DNA of 39,585 nucleotides, from assembly GCA_905216095.1 (NCBI GenBank), contig CAJMSQ010000020.1, positions 1-39,585 of the forward strand, written 5' to 3'. Every line of letters starts with the position of its first letter. The stretch's first letter is position 1. Source of the stretch: an uncultured bacterium. GTDB taxonomy: Bacteria > Bacteroidota > Bacteroidia > Bacteroidales > Bacteroidaceae. The notes under the pieces were generated by a model that saw only the letters and a program-made list of their open reading frames with translations, was not told the DNA's origin and ran no database searches. Both the position numbers and the translations under genes were made by a program. Positions 16,779-25,719 of the stretch are shown piece by piece.

Positions 16779-17393
16779 TTACTGCGCAAACTTGACACCT
16801 CTTTTCTCAAGCAGGAGCTTGTCGCTCTCGGAGAACTTGTCAATCATGTATTTACCGATGCTGCAAATCTGCATCTCGTCCAGAATGTCAATCAGGTTCT
16901 TGTAGGAAGCCTGGTCAGCCGCCTTGATGATGACGGTCGGGGTTCCTTTCGAGCCTTTGATTTCGGAAAGTCGTTCGTTGTACTCTTTCTTACTTTGTTC
17001 GTTGATGTCACGCGTCTCGAATTCCTTCTTCAACGCAGCTACCTTTTCTTGTGCGGCTGCGTTCTTATGGAGCAGGAAATTGCGGATGCCATCCTTGCCG
17101 TACTTGCTCTCGACCATGTTCTTTTCAGCGTCTTCGGGTTTCCCCTCAAAGTAGAAAACACGGTCCTCGCTGGTGATGTAGATGGTCACAGCCTCGCTGG
17201 CCTTGGCCTGGTTACGCTGCTCGTCTTTCAAGTCGTCCTTGTCGGAGGGCATGGTAATCTGCATCGTCTGCGGTTTCAGCAATGTGGTACAGAGCATGAA
17301 GAATGTCACGAGCAACATAATCATATCGACCATCGGCGTGAAGTCCACGCGGGCGTTCATTTTCTTTTGTTTGCTGCCACTTTTCTTAGCCAT
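16779..17393 (-). CDS. exbD: ExbD-family biopolymer transport protein
   Basis: ExbD is part of the inner-membrane proton channel that powers TonB. The 204-aa protein has a single N-terminal helix with the functional aspartate in FTPMVDMIMLLVTFFM (about residues 18-33) and a periplasmic domain. At 204 aa it is longer than E. coli ExbD (141 aa), with an inserted charged helical stretch (about 85-135), typical for Bacteroidetes. It is the second of two tandem, divergent exbD paralogues, separated by 12 bp. Confidence 0.94.
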   Translation of the reverse strand: MAKKSGSKQKKMNARVDFTPMVDMIMLLVTFFMLCTTLLKPQTMQITMPSDKDDLKDEQRNQAKASEAVTIYITSEDRVFYFEGKPEDAEKNMVESKYGKDGIRNFLLHKNAAAQEKVAALKKEFETRDINEQSKKEYNERLSEIKGSKGTPTVIIKAADQASYKNLIDILDEMQICSIGKYMIDKFSESDKLLLEKRGVKFAQ

Positions 17394-17405
17394 AACATTC
17401 TTCTT

Positions 17406-18014
17406 TTAGTTCTCGACGCCCTTGAGAGACGTTATGAGGTTATAACGGTTCTCGTCGATGGCGCGTAAAGAGTTCATTACATTCTTAATCACCTTGTAGG
17501 AGGTTTTGGAATCGGCCTTGATGGCAAGTCCCATATTGTCTCCACAAGCTTCACGGGCTGCACTCACCCATTCCTTTAACTCGTCGGTGACGCTGTCGCA
17601 GGGAATTCCCGCACTCGGGTCGTTGGTCAGGATTCCGTTCTTGTCTTCTGCCTTCAACCAGCCGCTGATGGTGTTCAGCGGGGTTCCGAACATGGGCACT
17701 TGGGCGAAAGCTTCCACTTCCTTGTCGTTGAGCGACAACTTTTCATTGGTTATCATCTGACGGGCCAGCTTGCGCATTCCCTCAGGCGAATCCATGTTCA
17801 TGAAGACCTTGCCGTTCTTCTCGACGAAGATGGTGAGAAGATTGTTTGACGGTATCTTGATTTCCGAAACCGAACCCGGAGTGTTTACTTTCACGGGCTC
17901 TTCCTTGACGAACGTCGCAGTAAGCATAAAGAAGGTAAGGAGCAGGACCATGACGTCACTCATCGGCGTCATGTCGATGAATGTGTCTTGTTTTTTTATC
18001 TTAAAACGTCCCAT
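17406..18014 (-). CDS. exbD: ExbD-family biopolymer transport protein
   Basis: The 202-aa protein has the ExbD transmembrane signature IDMTPMSDVMVLLLTFFM (about 13-30), including the conserved aspartate. The periplasmic domain differs clearly from the downstream paralogue, so the two ExbDs are likely both needed in a hetero-oligomeric motor, as is usual in Bacteroidetes exbB-exbD-exbD clusters. It begins 20 bp after the exbB stop. Confidence 0.94.
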   Translation of the reverse strand: MGRFKIKKQDTFIDMTPMSDVMVLLLTFFMLTATFVKEEPVKVNTPGSVSEIKIPSNNLLTIFVEKNGKVFMNMDSPEGMRKLARQMITNEKLSLNDKEVEAFAQVPMFGTPLNTISGWLKAEDKNGILTNDPSAGIPCDSVTDELKEWVSAAREACGDNMGLAIKADSKTSYKVIKNVMNSLRAIDENRYNLITSLKGVEN

Positions 18015-18034
18015 TTATATACCTTGTTTATGGA

Positions 18035-18901
18035 TTAGTGAGTTGCGGAGAAAGTCTGTACGATAGAGAATCCTACTTCGTCGAGGCTGAAAGTCAGACG
18101 GTCAATCTTGTTCGTGTAATAGTTGTAGGCGATAACGGCGAGCGCACCCGTAGCAATACCGGAAGCCGTGTTCACAAGTGCCTCGGAGATACCGGTTGCC
18201 AATGCGGAAGAGTCGGCACCGCCATCACCGGCAGACATTGCGGAGAACGACTTAATCATACCCAACACTGTACCGAAAAGACCGGTCAGCGTACCGAGCG
18301 TTACGATGGTACCGATGATAGGAAGGTTTTCCTGCATCATAGGCATTTCGAGGGCGGTAGCCTCTTCCAGTTCCTTCTGGATGGCGAGAATCTTCTGTTC
18401 CTTGGAGAGAACGGTGTTTTCTTCCATCTCCTTGTACTTCTTAAGCGTAGCGCCGACAACGTTGGCTACGGAACCGCGCTGTGCGTCGCAGAGCTTCTGT
18501 GCCTTGACAAGGTCGTTCTGCTGCAGAGCCACCTTGATGTCGGCTACGAACTTGGTCAGGCTGGTGCGGCCGTAAGCGTTACGGATGGCGAAGAAGCGTT
18601 CGATGGCGAATGCGACAACGCTGAAGAGGAGGGTCCAGATGATAGGCACCACGAATCCACCCATATAAACCGTACCGATAAGACCTGCGGGCTCGAGAGC
18701 CTCAGCTTCGGAAAGGCAGGCAAAGGCTGCGCCGATGTCGCCCTTGAAGTTGCTTGCGGCACCGAACACAAAGAGATAAATTGCGACGGCGATGACTGCG
18801 CAGGCGATAATTACAACAAAACCGGACTTGATTCCGGTGAAACCTTGAGACTGTTTCTTAACTGTTGCACCCTTGGGTGCAGTAGCATTGGTAGTTGCCA
18901 T
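18035..18901 (-). CDS. exbB: MotA/TolQ/ExbB proton channel protein
   Basis: ExbB is the pentameric scaffold of the TonB motor. The 288-aa protein has an N-terminal hydrophobic helix (about 28-48), a second one near 80-98 (VVPIIWTLLFSVVAFAIERFF), and a C-terminal pair around LPIIGTIVTLGTLTGLFGTV and NTASGIATGALAVIAYNYY, the characteristic MotA/TolQ/ExbB block. The low-complexity, Ala/Thr-rich N-terminus before the first helix is common in this group. It is the first gene of a five-gene operon, with a well-formed promoter about 115 bp upstream. Confidence 0.95.
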   Translation of the reverse strand: MATTNATAPKGATVKKQSQGFTGIKSGFVVIIACAVIAVAIYLFVFGAASNFKGDIGAAFACLSEAEALEPAGLIGTVYMGGFVVPIIWTLLFSVVAFAIERFFAIRNAYGRTSLTKFVADIKVALQQNDLVKAQKLCDAQRGSVANVVGATLKKYKEMEENTVLSKEQKILAIQKELEEATALEMPMMQENLPIIGTIVTLGTLTGLFGTVLGMIKSFSAMSAGDGGADSSALATGISEALVNTASGIATGALAVIAYNYYTNKIDRLTFSLDEVGFSIVQTFSATH

Positions 18902-19015
18902 TGTTTTGATAAGTTAAAGTTTGTAGATTTTGAAGTTGTTTGGTTGTTCTTTGTCGTGTGACGGCGGGCGTCCCCCTTATGTAGCGGACATTTTGCCAAC
19001 CGTACATTTCAAACG

Positions 19016-19046
19016 CAAATATAGATAGTAATCCGCACCCGACAAA
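19016..19046 (-). promoter_or_regulatory. Promoter of the exbB operon
   Basis: Reverse-strand TTTG (19043-19046), 19-bp spacer and TATATTTG (19016-19023) match the Bacteroidetes consensus almost perfectly. The leader to the exbB ATG is about 105-110 nt. The sequence between here and the etfB promoter (19047-19282) shows nothing further. Confidence 0.75.
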
Positions 19047-19282
19047 AAAAAAGTACGAAATTTCACTTTTTTTCTTTTTTGCCCGTCCTGCGAAGAAGCG
19101 GCATAGTGCTCGTAACGCACGGATGGAGACTGTTCGCTATTCATGTTACGGATGGTTGCCGGTACGTCCGGTCACAGAAAAACTGTTTATCGGTAAAGAA
19201 ACTTTTTTGGGAATTAAAAGGCATCCGTTTGCCGGCCGGTTGATTCTCGTCAGGCATGAAAAAGTAAAAAGAGAACGAAAAG

Positions 19283-19313
19283 TTGGCTGTTTTCATGGAA
19301 ATGGTTACATTTG
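19283..19313 (+). promoter_or_regulatory. Promoter of the etfB-etfA-acyl-CoA dehydrogenase operon
   Basis: TTG (19283-19285) and TACATTTG (19306-19313) are 20 bp apart. The leader to the etfB ATG is about 80 nt. Confidence 0.75.
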
Positions 19314-19400
19314 CCGTCGGCCTTTTCTGTCTGTCACAGGCATAAGCCGGTCGAAAATGAAGAACAAACTTATTAACAACTTATATACCTATTAATAAAT

Positions 19401-20276
19401 ATGAGTCTGAAAATTGTAGTGCTTGCCAAGCAAGTACCCGACACCCGAAACGTGGGGCCGGATGCCATGACGCCGGAAGGAACGGTGAACCGTGCCGCCC
19501 TGCCAGCCATCTTCAACCCCGAGGACCTCAATGCGCTGGAACAGGCCTTGCGCCTTAAGGACGAGCATCCGGGCTCGACGGTAACCATCCTTACGATGGG
19601 ACCTCCCCGTGCCACTGACGTTATCCGCGAAGGACTTTATCGCGGCGCGGACGGCGGCGTGCTGCTTACCGACCGTGCATTCGCCGGCGCCGACACGCTG
19701 GCCACGAGCTACGCCCTGAGCCAGGCCATCCGCAAGATTGGCATCCCCGACATCGTTATCGGCGGCCGGCAGGCCATTGACGGCGATACGGCACAGGTGG
19801 GTCCGCAGGTGGCGCAGAAACTTGACCTCAATCAGGTGACCTATGTGACGAGTGTCGATAGCGTGAAAGACGGCAAGGTCGTCGTGACGCGCGCCATCGA
19901 CGGCGGTATTGAGCGTGTAGAGGCCCCGCTGCCTATTCTGCTCACCGTGAATGGTAATGCTGCTCCGTGCCGTCCGCGCAATGCCAAGCTTGTGATGAAG
20001 TACAAACGGGCCAGTGCGCCTATGGAACGTCCGGCCGACGGCAGCCTTCCTTACGCGGAAGAGTATGAGAAGAAACCCTATCTGACGGTGACGCAGTGGA
20101 GTGTGGCCGATGTGGACGGCGACCTCGCGCAATGTGGTCTGGCCGGCTCGCCTACGAAGGTGAAGGCCGTACAGAACATCGTGTTCAAGGCCAAGGAGAG
20201 CAAGCGTCTCACGGGAGCCGATGCCGAGATTGAGGGACTGATAAAAGAATTGTTGGACAGCCACACAATAGGATAA
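19401..20276 (+). CDS. etfB: Electron transfer flavoprotein, beta subunit
   Basis: EtfB binds AMP or FAD and, with EtfA, passes electrons from acyl-CoA dehydrogenase flavin to the quinone pool or other acceptors. The 291-aa protein begins MSLKIVVLAKQVPDT, the standard ETF-beta opening. It has FNPEDLNALEQALRLKD and the domain core PDIVIGGRQAIDGDTAQVGP. The length is in the normal range. It is followed after 3 bp by etfA and then the dehydrogenase, which fixes the role. The short spacing suggests translational coupling. Confidence 0.96.
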   Translation: MSLKIVVLAKQVPDTRNVGPDAMTPEGTVNRAALPAIFNPEDLNALEQALRLKDEHPGSTVTILTMGPPRATDVIREGLYRGADGGVLLTDRAFAGADTLATSYALSQAIRKIGIPDIVIGGRQAIDGDTAQVGPQVAQKLDLNQVTYVTSVDSVKDGKVVVTRAIDGGIERVEAPLPILLTVNGNAAPCRPRNAKLVMKYKRASAPMERPADGSLPYAEEYEKKPYLTVTQWSVADVDGDLAQCGLAGSPTKVKAVQNIVFKAKESKRLTGADAEIEGLIKELLDSHTIG

Positions 20277-20279
20277 ACC

Positions 20280-21302
20280 ATGAACAACGTTTTCGTATAT
20301 TGCGAAATAGACAAATACAGCGTCGAGGAAGTTTCGTTCGAACTCCTCACGAAAGGCCGCAAGCTGGCCAACGAATTGGGCGTTCAGCTCGAAGCCATCG
20401 CCGCGGGTAGCGGCATAACGGGCAAGGTAGAAAAAGAAATCCTTTCTTACGGAGTGGACAAACTGCATGTCTTCGATGCCGAAGGGCTATACCCTTACAC
20501 GTCGAAGCCGCACACGAGCATCCTTGTCAATCTTTTCAAACAGGAAAAGCCGCAAATCTGCCTCATGGGTGCCACGGTCATCGGCCGTGACCTCGGTCCG
20601 CGCGTCAGTTCCTCGCTCATCAGCGGTCTGACGGCCGACTGTACGTCGCTCGAAATAGGTGATTACGACGACCGCAAGACGGGTAAGCACTACGAAGGTC
20701 TGCTCTACCAGATACGTCCCGCGTTCGGCGGCAACATCGTCGCTACCATCGTCAATCCCGAGAACCGTCCGCAGATGGCAACCGTCCGCAGCGGTGTGAT
20801 GAAGGCCGAGAAAGTGGCCGAGTATTATAATGGAGAAATCATCTATGAGGACGTGGCCAAGTTCGTACCCGAGACCGACTATGTCGTGAAAGTCATCGAG
20901 CGTCACGTGGAAAAGGCCAACAACAACCTGAAAGGCGCTCCCATCATCGTGGCCGGCGGCTACGGCGTAGGTTCAAAGGAAGGTTTCGATCTGTTGCGCA
21001 AGTTGGCCGACGAACTGCACGGCGAGGTCGGCGCCAGCCGTGCGGCCGTGGATGCCGGGTTCTGCGAACACTCGCTCCAGATTGGCCAGACCGGTGTCAC
21101 TGTCCGCCCGAAAGTGTATATCGCCTGCGGCATCAGCGGCGCCATACAACACGTGGCCGGCATGAAGGAGAGCGGCATTGTCATCTCCGTCAATACTGAC
21201 CCCGAAGCGCCCATCAATCAAATTGCCGACTATGTCATTACCGGCAGCGTGGAGGAAGTCGTTCCCAAGATGATCAAGTATTATAAGGAAAACAGCAAAT
21301 AA
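20280..21302 (+). CDS. etfA: Electron transfer flavoprotein, alpha subunit
   Basis: EtfA carries the electron-transferring FAD. The 340-aa protein has the N-terminal ETF domain and the C-terminal FAD-binding domain (about 215-335) with VAGGYGVGSKEGF, QIGQTGVTVRPKVYIACG and ISGAIQHVAGM, followed by DPEAPINQIADY. These match mitochondrial and bacterial ETF-alpha closely. It sits 3 bp from both neighbours, between etfB and the acyl-CoA dehydrogenase. No separate ETF-quinone oxidoreductase is seen in this window. Confidence 0.97.
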   Translation: MNNVFVYCEIDKYSVEEVSFELLTKGRKLANELGVQLEAIAAGSGITGKVEKEILSYGVDKLHVFDAEGLYPYTSKPHTSILVNLFKQEKPQICLMGATVIGRDLGPRVSSSLISGLTADCTSLEIGDYDDRKTGKHYEGLLYQIRPAFGGNIVATIVNPENRPQMATVRSGVMKAEKVAEYYNGEIIYEDVAKFVPETDYVVKVIERHVEKANNNLKGAPIIVAGGYGVGSKEGFDLLRKLADELHGEVGASRAAVDAGFCEHSLQIGQTGVTVRPKVYIACGISGAIQHVAGMKESGIVISVNTDPEAPINQIADYVITGSVEEVVPKMIKYYKENSK

Positions 21303-21305
21303 GTT

Positions 21306-23015
21306 ATGGCAAACAATTATACGGATCACCCCGAACTGAAGTTCGAGTTGAATCACCCTTTGATGAAAAGAATCGTGGAGTTGAAGGAACGCAATTTCCG
21401 CGATAAAGACAATTTCGACTATGCGCCGCTCGACTTCGAAGACGCCATGGACAGTTACGACCGCGTGCTCGACATCGTAGGCGAAATTTCCGGTACGACT
21501 ATCGCCGACAATGCCGAAGGCGTGGATATCGAAGGCCCGCATCATGAAGGCGACCGCGTGCGCTACGCCAGCGGGACCGCCGCCAACCTTGACGCTATGG
21601 TAAAGGCCGGCATGAACGGAATGACCATGCCGCGCAAGTACGACGGCCTCAATTTCCCCATCACGCCCTACACAATGTGTGCCGAACTTGTAGCCGCCAG
21701 TGACGCGGGTTTCGGCAACATCTGGAGCCTGCAGGACTGCATCGAGACGCTTTACGAATTCGGCAACGAAGACCAGCACAGCCGTTTCATCCCGCGCATT
21801 TGTGCGGGTGAGACCATGTCGATGGACCTGACCGAGCCTGACGCCGGTTCCGACCTGCAGAGCGTCATGCTCAAAGCTACTTATGACGAAGCGGAAGGCT
21901 GTTGGAGGCTGAACGGCGTGAAGCGTTTCATCACCAATGGCGACGCCGACCTGCATCTGGTCCTGGCCCGCAGTGAAGAAGGTACGACCGACGGCCGCGG
22001 ACTCTCCATGTTTATCTATGATAAGCGCGACGGAGGCGTGAATGTCCGCCGCATCGAGCACAAACTCGGCATCCACGGTTCGCCCACCTGCGAGCTGGTC
22101 TACAAGAATGCCAAGGCTGAGCTTTGCGGTGACCGCAAACTGGGACTTATCAAATACGTCATGGCGCTGATGAACGGCGCGCGTCTCGGCATTGCCGCCC
22201 AGAGCGTCGGCCTGTCGCAGGCCGCCTACAACGAAGGTCTGGCATACGCCCGCGACCGTGAGCAGTTCGGCAAGGCCATCATAGAGTTCCCCGCCGTTTA
22301 CGACATGCTGGCGCTGATGAAAGCCAAGCTCGACGCCGGCCGCGCCCTGCTTTACCAATGCGCACGCTATGTGGACATCTACAAAGCCCTTGACGACATC
22401 GCCCGCGAGCGCAAACTCGACGCCGACGAACGCAAGGAACAGAAGACATATGCCAAGCTGGCCGATTCGCTCACACCGCTGGCCAAGGGCATGAACTCGG
22501 AATATTGCAACCAGAATACGTTCGACGCGCTGCAGATACACGGCGGTTCCGGCTTCATGATGGACTATCCCATCCAACGCTATTACCGCGACGCGCGCAT
22601 CACCAACATCTACGAGGGAACCACCCAGTTGCAGGTGGTGGCCGCCATCCGCTATGTGACCAACGGCAGCTACCTGGCCCAGATGCGCGACTTCGAGGCT
22701 GCGGCCGTATCGGCCGAGATGCAGCCCCTGCAGGCCCGCGCCAAGGCCATGGCCGACAAGTTCGAGGAAGCCGTGGCCCGCGTGAAAGAAGCCGGCGACC
22801 AGTGCTTCCACGACATCTGCGCCCGTCATCTTGTCGAGATGGCAGCCGACGTCATCATGCTTCATCTCCTCCTCCACAATGCGACCGAGGCCCCCGAGAT
22901 GTTCGCCAAGTCGGCGCGTGTCTATGCCAACTTCGTCGAAGCCGAGGTGGCCAAGCACCACACTTGGGTGATGAACATGAGTGCCGGACAACTTGACGAC
23001 TATCGTCAGGCATAA
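21306..23015 (+). CDS. Acyl-CoA dehydrogenase family protein
   Basis: The enzyme oxidises an acyl-CoA to its 2,3-enoyl form and reduces ETF. The 569-aa protein holds the N-terminal helical, middle beta and C-terminal helical ACAD domains. FAD and substrate-region motifs include MDLTEPDAGSDLQSV and KRFITNGDAD. The likely catalytic base is E437 in IYEGTTQLQ, preceded by the Arg-rich QRYYRDARI typical of ACADs. A C-terminal extension of about 120 aa makes it longer than the 380-aa mammalian short/medium-chain enzymes, as in bacterial AidB/VLCAD-like types. It ends the etf operon. The chain length of the substrate cannot be told. Confidence 0.95.
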   Translation: MANNYTDHPELKFELNHPLMKRIVELKERNFRDKDNFDYAPLDFEDAMDSYDRVLDIVGEISGTTIADNAEGVDIEGPHHEGDRVRYASGTAANLDAMVKAGMNGMTMPRKYDGLNFPITPYTMCAELVAASDAGFGNIWSLQDCIETLYEFGNEDQHSRFIPRICAGETMSMDLTEPDAGSDLQSVMLKATYDEAEGCWRLNGVKRFITNGDADLHLVLARSEEGTTDGRGLSMFIYDKRDGGVNVRRIEHKLGIHGSPTCELVYKNAKAELCGDRKLGLIKYVMALMNGARLGIAAQSVGLSQAAYNEGLAYARDREQFGKAIIEFPAVYDMLALMKAKLDAGRALLYQCARYVDIYKALDDIARERKLDADERKEQKTYAKLADSLTPLAKGMNSEYCNQNTFDALQIHGGSGFMMDYPIQRYYRDARITNIYEGTTQLQVVAAIRYVTNGSYLAQMRDFEAAAVSAEMQPLQARAKAMADKFEEAVARVKEAGDQCFHDICARHLVEMAADVIMLHLLLHNATEAPEMFAKSARVYANFVEAEVAKHHTWVMNMSAGQLDDYRQA

Positions 23016-23051
23016 ACGAAACAATACCGGGTAAAAACGCCCTTTGGGTTG

Positions 23052-23088
23052 AAAAAGCGTGCCTCCACGGGAGTTGCACGCTTTTTCT
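23052..23088 (+). terminator. Terminator of the etf operon
   Basis: An 11-bp perfect stem, AAAAAGCGTGC (23052-23062) with GCACGCTTTTT (23076-23086), begins 37 bp after the dehydrogenase stop. Confidence 0.85.
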
Positions 23089-23194
23089 TTTGCTTGATTT
23101 GTCCGTGACCGCCTAAAAAACAGTGTGGACCGGCAATCCGGCGGTTGAGTCTCGGCCTGGAATTAACATTTGCCTTGCGGTGATTTAACACTTC

Positions 23195-23225
23195 TTGCTT
23201 TCGGGCGGAAAATGTTGTATCTTTG
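23195..23225 (+). promoter_or_regulatory. Bacteroidetes-type promoter in repeat copy D
   Basis: TTG then 20 bp then TATCTTTG (23218-23225), identical in geometry to copy B. Confidence 0.7.
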
Positions 23226-23241
23226 TGATGAGGAAAAGCAA

Positions 23242-23266
23242 GGGACGGCCGCGGCCGCCCCTTTTT
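23242..23266 (+). terminator. Rho-independent terminator in repeat copy D
   Basis: The same GGG-A-CGGCC / GGCCG-C-CCC hairpin and T-run as in copy B, starting 16 nt after the -7 box. Confidence 0.7.
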
Positions 23267-23628
23267 CGTGCAAAAAGCCCTGCTTCCGTGCAAAAATAGC
23301 CTTAGGGAAGATTTTTCTACATGTGCATGTAAAAATTTTTAGGCTGCTTGTAGAAAAAATTATCCCTATTCCGGACCGGAAAATCACTATTCCGCGAAAA
23401 GATAGTTGTCGTTTACGTAATTCCGGACGGCGGGAAAAGTTAAAAATGTTAATGTCGGGCAGCCCCGGGCGGCGGTTGTCACGGCGTGTGTGGCCCGTCC
23501 GCATGTCGTGTCCCGGGGCAGCGTAAGGCCGAAAGCCGCCGGCTAATGACGGACGCGGATATTTCAGGTTGTTTGATTCATGTCAATAAATATTTTTAAG
23601 GAAAAGATAAAATTTCATCATTTTGTAT

Positions 23629-23840
23629 TATATTTGTAACCGATATTAAACAATATTTACAGTCGGGCATCCGACGGTCCTGGCATTCTGTGAGAAGTCT
23701 CCGTCGCATACCTGCTGACGGACATACGGGAAATCATCCGTACAGGTCTGTATCGGCGCATGACGGGACACCTGTATCGCAATAGTATCCACATCGCAGT
23801 CGTTGGCTCTTCGTCAGTCCGTCACATAAAAAAGCTAATC
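23629..23840 (+). promoter_or_regulatory. Predicted promoter and long structured leader of the Na/Pi symporter gene
   Basis: TATATTTG at 23629-23636 is a good -7 box; no ideal -33 is seen. If used, the leader is about 200 nt. It contains three small hairpins in a row: GTCGG-gcat-CCGAC (23662-23675), CCGTC with GACGG (23701-23721), and ACGG with CCGT (23726-23741). I recognise no known riboswitch. Confidence 0.4.
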
Positions 23841-25550
23841 ATGTCAATCGAAATCTTTCTGAAACTTATCGGCTCGCTGGCCTTGTTGATGTATGGTATG
23901 AAGTCGATGAGCGACAGCTTGCAGAAAATGGCCGGCTCGCAACTGCGCCACGTGTTGCAGGCCATGACGACAAACCGCTTTGCCGGGATGCTCACCGGTA
24001 CGTTCGTCACGGCTTCCGTCCAGTCTTCGACAGCCACCACCGTGATGACCGTTTCTTTCGTCAATGCCGGATTGCTGACGCTGGCACAAGCCATCTCGGT
24101 CATCATGGGCGCCAACATCGGTACGACGCTTACGGCATGGATTATGAGCGCCGGGTTCTCGTTCGACATCACGTCGTTCGTCTACCCGGCTTTCTTTTTG
24201 GCCATTCTCCTTATTTATAGTAAAAAACGCAAGAGCATGGGCGATTTCCTTTTCGGCATCTCGTTCATGTTCCTCGGGCTTGGGACGCTCCGCCAGACGG
24301 GCATCGACATGCACCTGGGCGACAATGCGGCCGTGCTCGGCTTCTTCTCGTCTTTTGACCCCAACAGTTTCCTCACCACACTGCTGTTCCTCCTCCTTGG
24401 CGGCATCCTGACGTTTGCCGTGCAGTCGTCGGCAGCGGTAATGGCCATCACCATGATTCTTTGCTCAAGCGGCGTGCTGCCTATTTATCAGGGCATTGCT
24501 CTCGTGATGGGCGAGAACATCGGTACGACCGTCACCTCGAACATCGCGGCCCTTACGGCCAACACGCCGGCCCGCAGGGCTGCGTTCGCCCACATGTTCT
24601 TCAACATGTTCGGCGTGGTATGGATGATGTTTGTGTTCCGCCCGTTTGTCGATATGGTCTGCGGCTTCGTGGGCTTCGACGAGACACTTCCGAAGACCGC
24701 TCCGGGCTTTGCCGCGAACGTGGCCAAGCTGTCTTTCGTCCTGGCCGCCTTCCATACCGCTTTCAATGTCATCAACACATGTATCCTGATAGGCTTCATT
24801 CCGCAAATCGAGAAGTTGGTGTGCCGCGTCATCAAGCCACGCTCATCCAACGAGGAGGAAGAGTTCCGTCTGCACTTCATCAGTGGCGGTCTCATGGAGA
24901 CACCCGAGCTTTCGGTGCTTGAGGCGCGCAAGGAAATACAGTCATTCGCCGACCGCATAAAGAGAATGTTCGGTATGGTCACCGAACTGCTTTCCGTCAG
25001 GGATGAGGCCGAATTTATCAAACTTTTCACACGCATAGAGAAGTACGAAGGCATCAGCGACAACATGGAAATAGAGATTGCTCGCTACCTGGAAGGCGTG
25101 AGCGACGCACACCTGAGCGACGACACCAAAGGAAAAATCCGCGCCATGCTGCGTGAAATTTCCGAACTCGAAAGTATCGGAGACAGTTGCTACAATCTGG
25201 CGCGCACAATCAACCGCAAAGCGAAAGGAAAAGAGGACTTCACCGAAGAACAATACGAACACCTGGAACAAATGTTCAGTCTGACGGCAAGCAGCCTGCA
25301 ACAAATGAACGTCATGCTTACGAGCCGTCGCGAGGAACTCGACGCCCATCGCGCCTTCAACATAGAAAACGAAATCAACAACTACCGAAACCAGCTCAAG
25401 AGCAAGAATATCAACGACGTGAACGACCATAAATACACCTACGCCATCGGGACGATGTACATGGACATCATCAACGAATGCGAGAAACTGGCTGACTACG
25501 TCGTCAATGTGGTCGAGGCACGCATGGGTGTACGCTGGCGCGAGGCGTAA
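23841..25550 (+). CDS. Na/Pi cotransporter family protein with PhoU-like domain
   Basis: The family imports phosphate with sodium. From the chosen ATG at 23841 the protein is 569 aa; the frame reaches an earlier ATG at 23760, but homologues start at the first helix (MSIEIFLKLIGSLALLMYGM). The inverted-repeat NaPi-II signatures are clear: QSSTATTVM and GANIGTTLTA in the first half, then QSSAAVMAITM and GENIGTTVTSN in the second. The C-terminal 200 residues are a soluble helical PhoU-like domain. Several membrane helices lie between. The gene stands alone after a long leader, with a terminator behind. Phosphate-dependent control would be natural, but no Pho box was found. Confidence 0.94.
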   Translation: MSIEIFLKLIGSLALLMYGMKSMSDSLQKMAGSQLRHVLQAMTTNRFAGMLTGTFVTASVQSSTATTVMTVSFVNAGLLTLAQAISVIMGANIGTTLTAWIMSAGFSFDITSFVYPAFFLAILLIYSKKRKSMGDFLFGISFMFLGLGTLRQTGIDMHLGDNAAVLGFFSSFDPNSFLTTLLFLLLGGILTFAVQSSAAVMAITMILCSSGVLPIYQGIALVMGENIGTTVTSNIAALTANTPARRAAFAHMFFNMFGVVWMMFVFRPFVDMVCGFVGFDETLPKTAPGFAANVAKLSFVLAAFHTAFNVINTCILIGFIPQIEKLVCRVIKPRSSNEEEEFRLHFISGGLMETPELSVLEARKEIQSFADRIKRMFGMVTELLSVRDEAEFIKLFTRIEKYEGISDNMEIEIARYLEGVSDAHLSDDTKGKIRAMLREISELESIGDSCYNLARTINRKAKGKEDFTEEQYEHLEQMFSLTASSLQQMNVMLTSRREELDAHRAFNIENEINNYRNQLKSKNINDVNDHKYTYAIGTMYMDIINECEKLADYVVNVVEARMGVRWREA

Positions 25551-25626
25551 ACGGCCGGAATCTCGTCTCTGTGCCTGCCGGCGGTCTGTTCCTTTGCGCC
25601 GCGCGGCATGGTCCCAAGGCGGCAAA

Positions 25627-25648
25627 ACGCCATGCCGGCGTGTTTTTT
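25627..25648 (+). terminator. Terminator after the Na/Pi symporter gene
   Basis: ACGCC (25627-25631) pairs with GGCGT (25637-25641), then G and six T. It is short but well formed, 76 bp after the stop. Confidence 0.6.
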
Positions 25649-25683
25649 CTCCGACAAGGGCCGGCTAATCGGTTGGAAAGTGC

Positions 25684-25691
25684 TAAATTTG
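25684..25691 (+). promoter_or_regulatory. Predicted aminotransferase promoter (-7 box)
   Basis: TAAATTTG matches TAnnTTTG, 28 bp before the ATG at 25720. No -33 TTG is seen at the right distance. Confidence 0.45.
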
Positions 25692-25719
25692 TCCCGACTA
25701 TCAAGTTTAGATTTATAAG

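Larger units (their letters stand above)
23163..23455 (+). repeat. Dispersed intergenic repeat, copy D (B/D subfamily)
   Basis: The core runs 23185-23455 (271 bp) and, as in copy B, a second TTAACA block lies exactly 22 bp upstream (23163). It has a promoter (TTG about 23195-23197 and TATCTTTG at 23218-23225), a terminator hairpin (23242-23266) and the shared right end. It is gap-free against copy B with 17 mismatches by eye, several of them clustered near 23357-23432. It lies between the etf operon terminator and the Na/Pi symporter gene, in the same orientation as both. Confidence 0.88.

Noticed and set aside
17406..18014. One of the two tandem exbD genes as a recent duplication
   Set aside because: The two proteins differ strongly outside the membrane helix, so this is the usual ancient Bacteroidetes pair rather than a recent copy.
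20973..23024. 683-aa open frame on the - strand opposite etfA and the acyl-CoA dehydrogenase
   Set aside because: A shadow frame: His/Val/Gly-rich translation without motifs, fully covered by recognised genes on the other strand.
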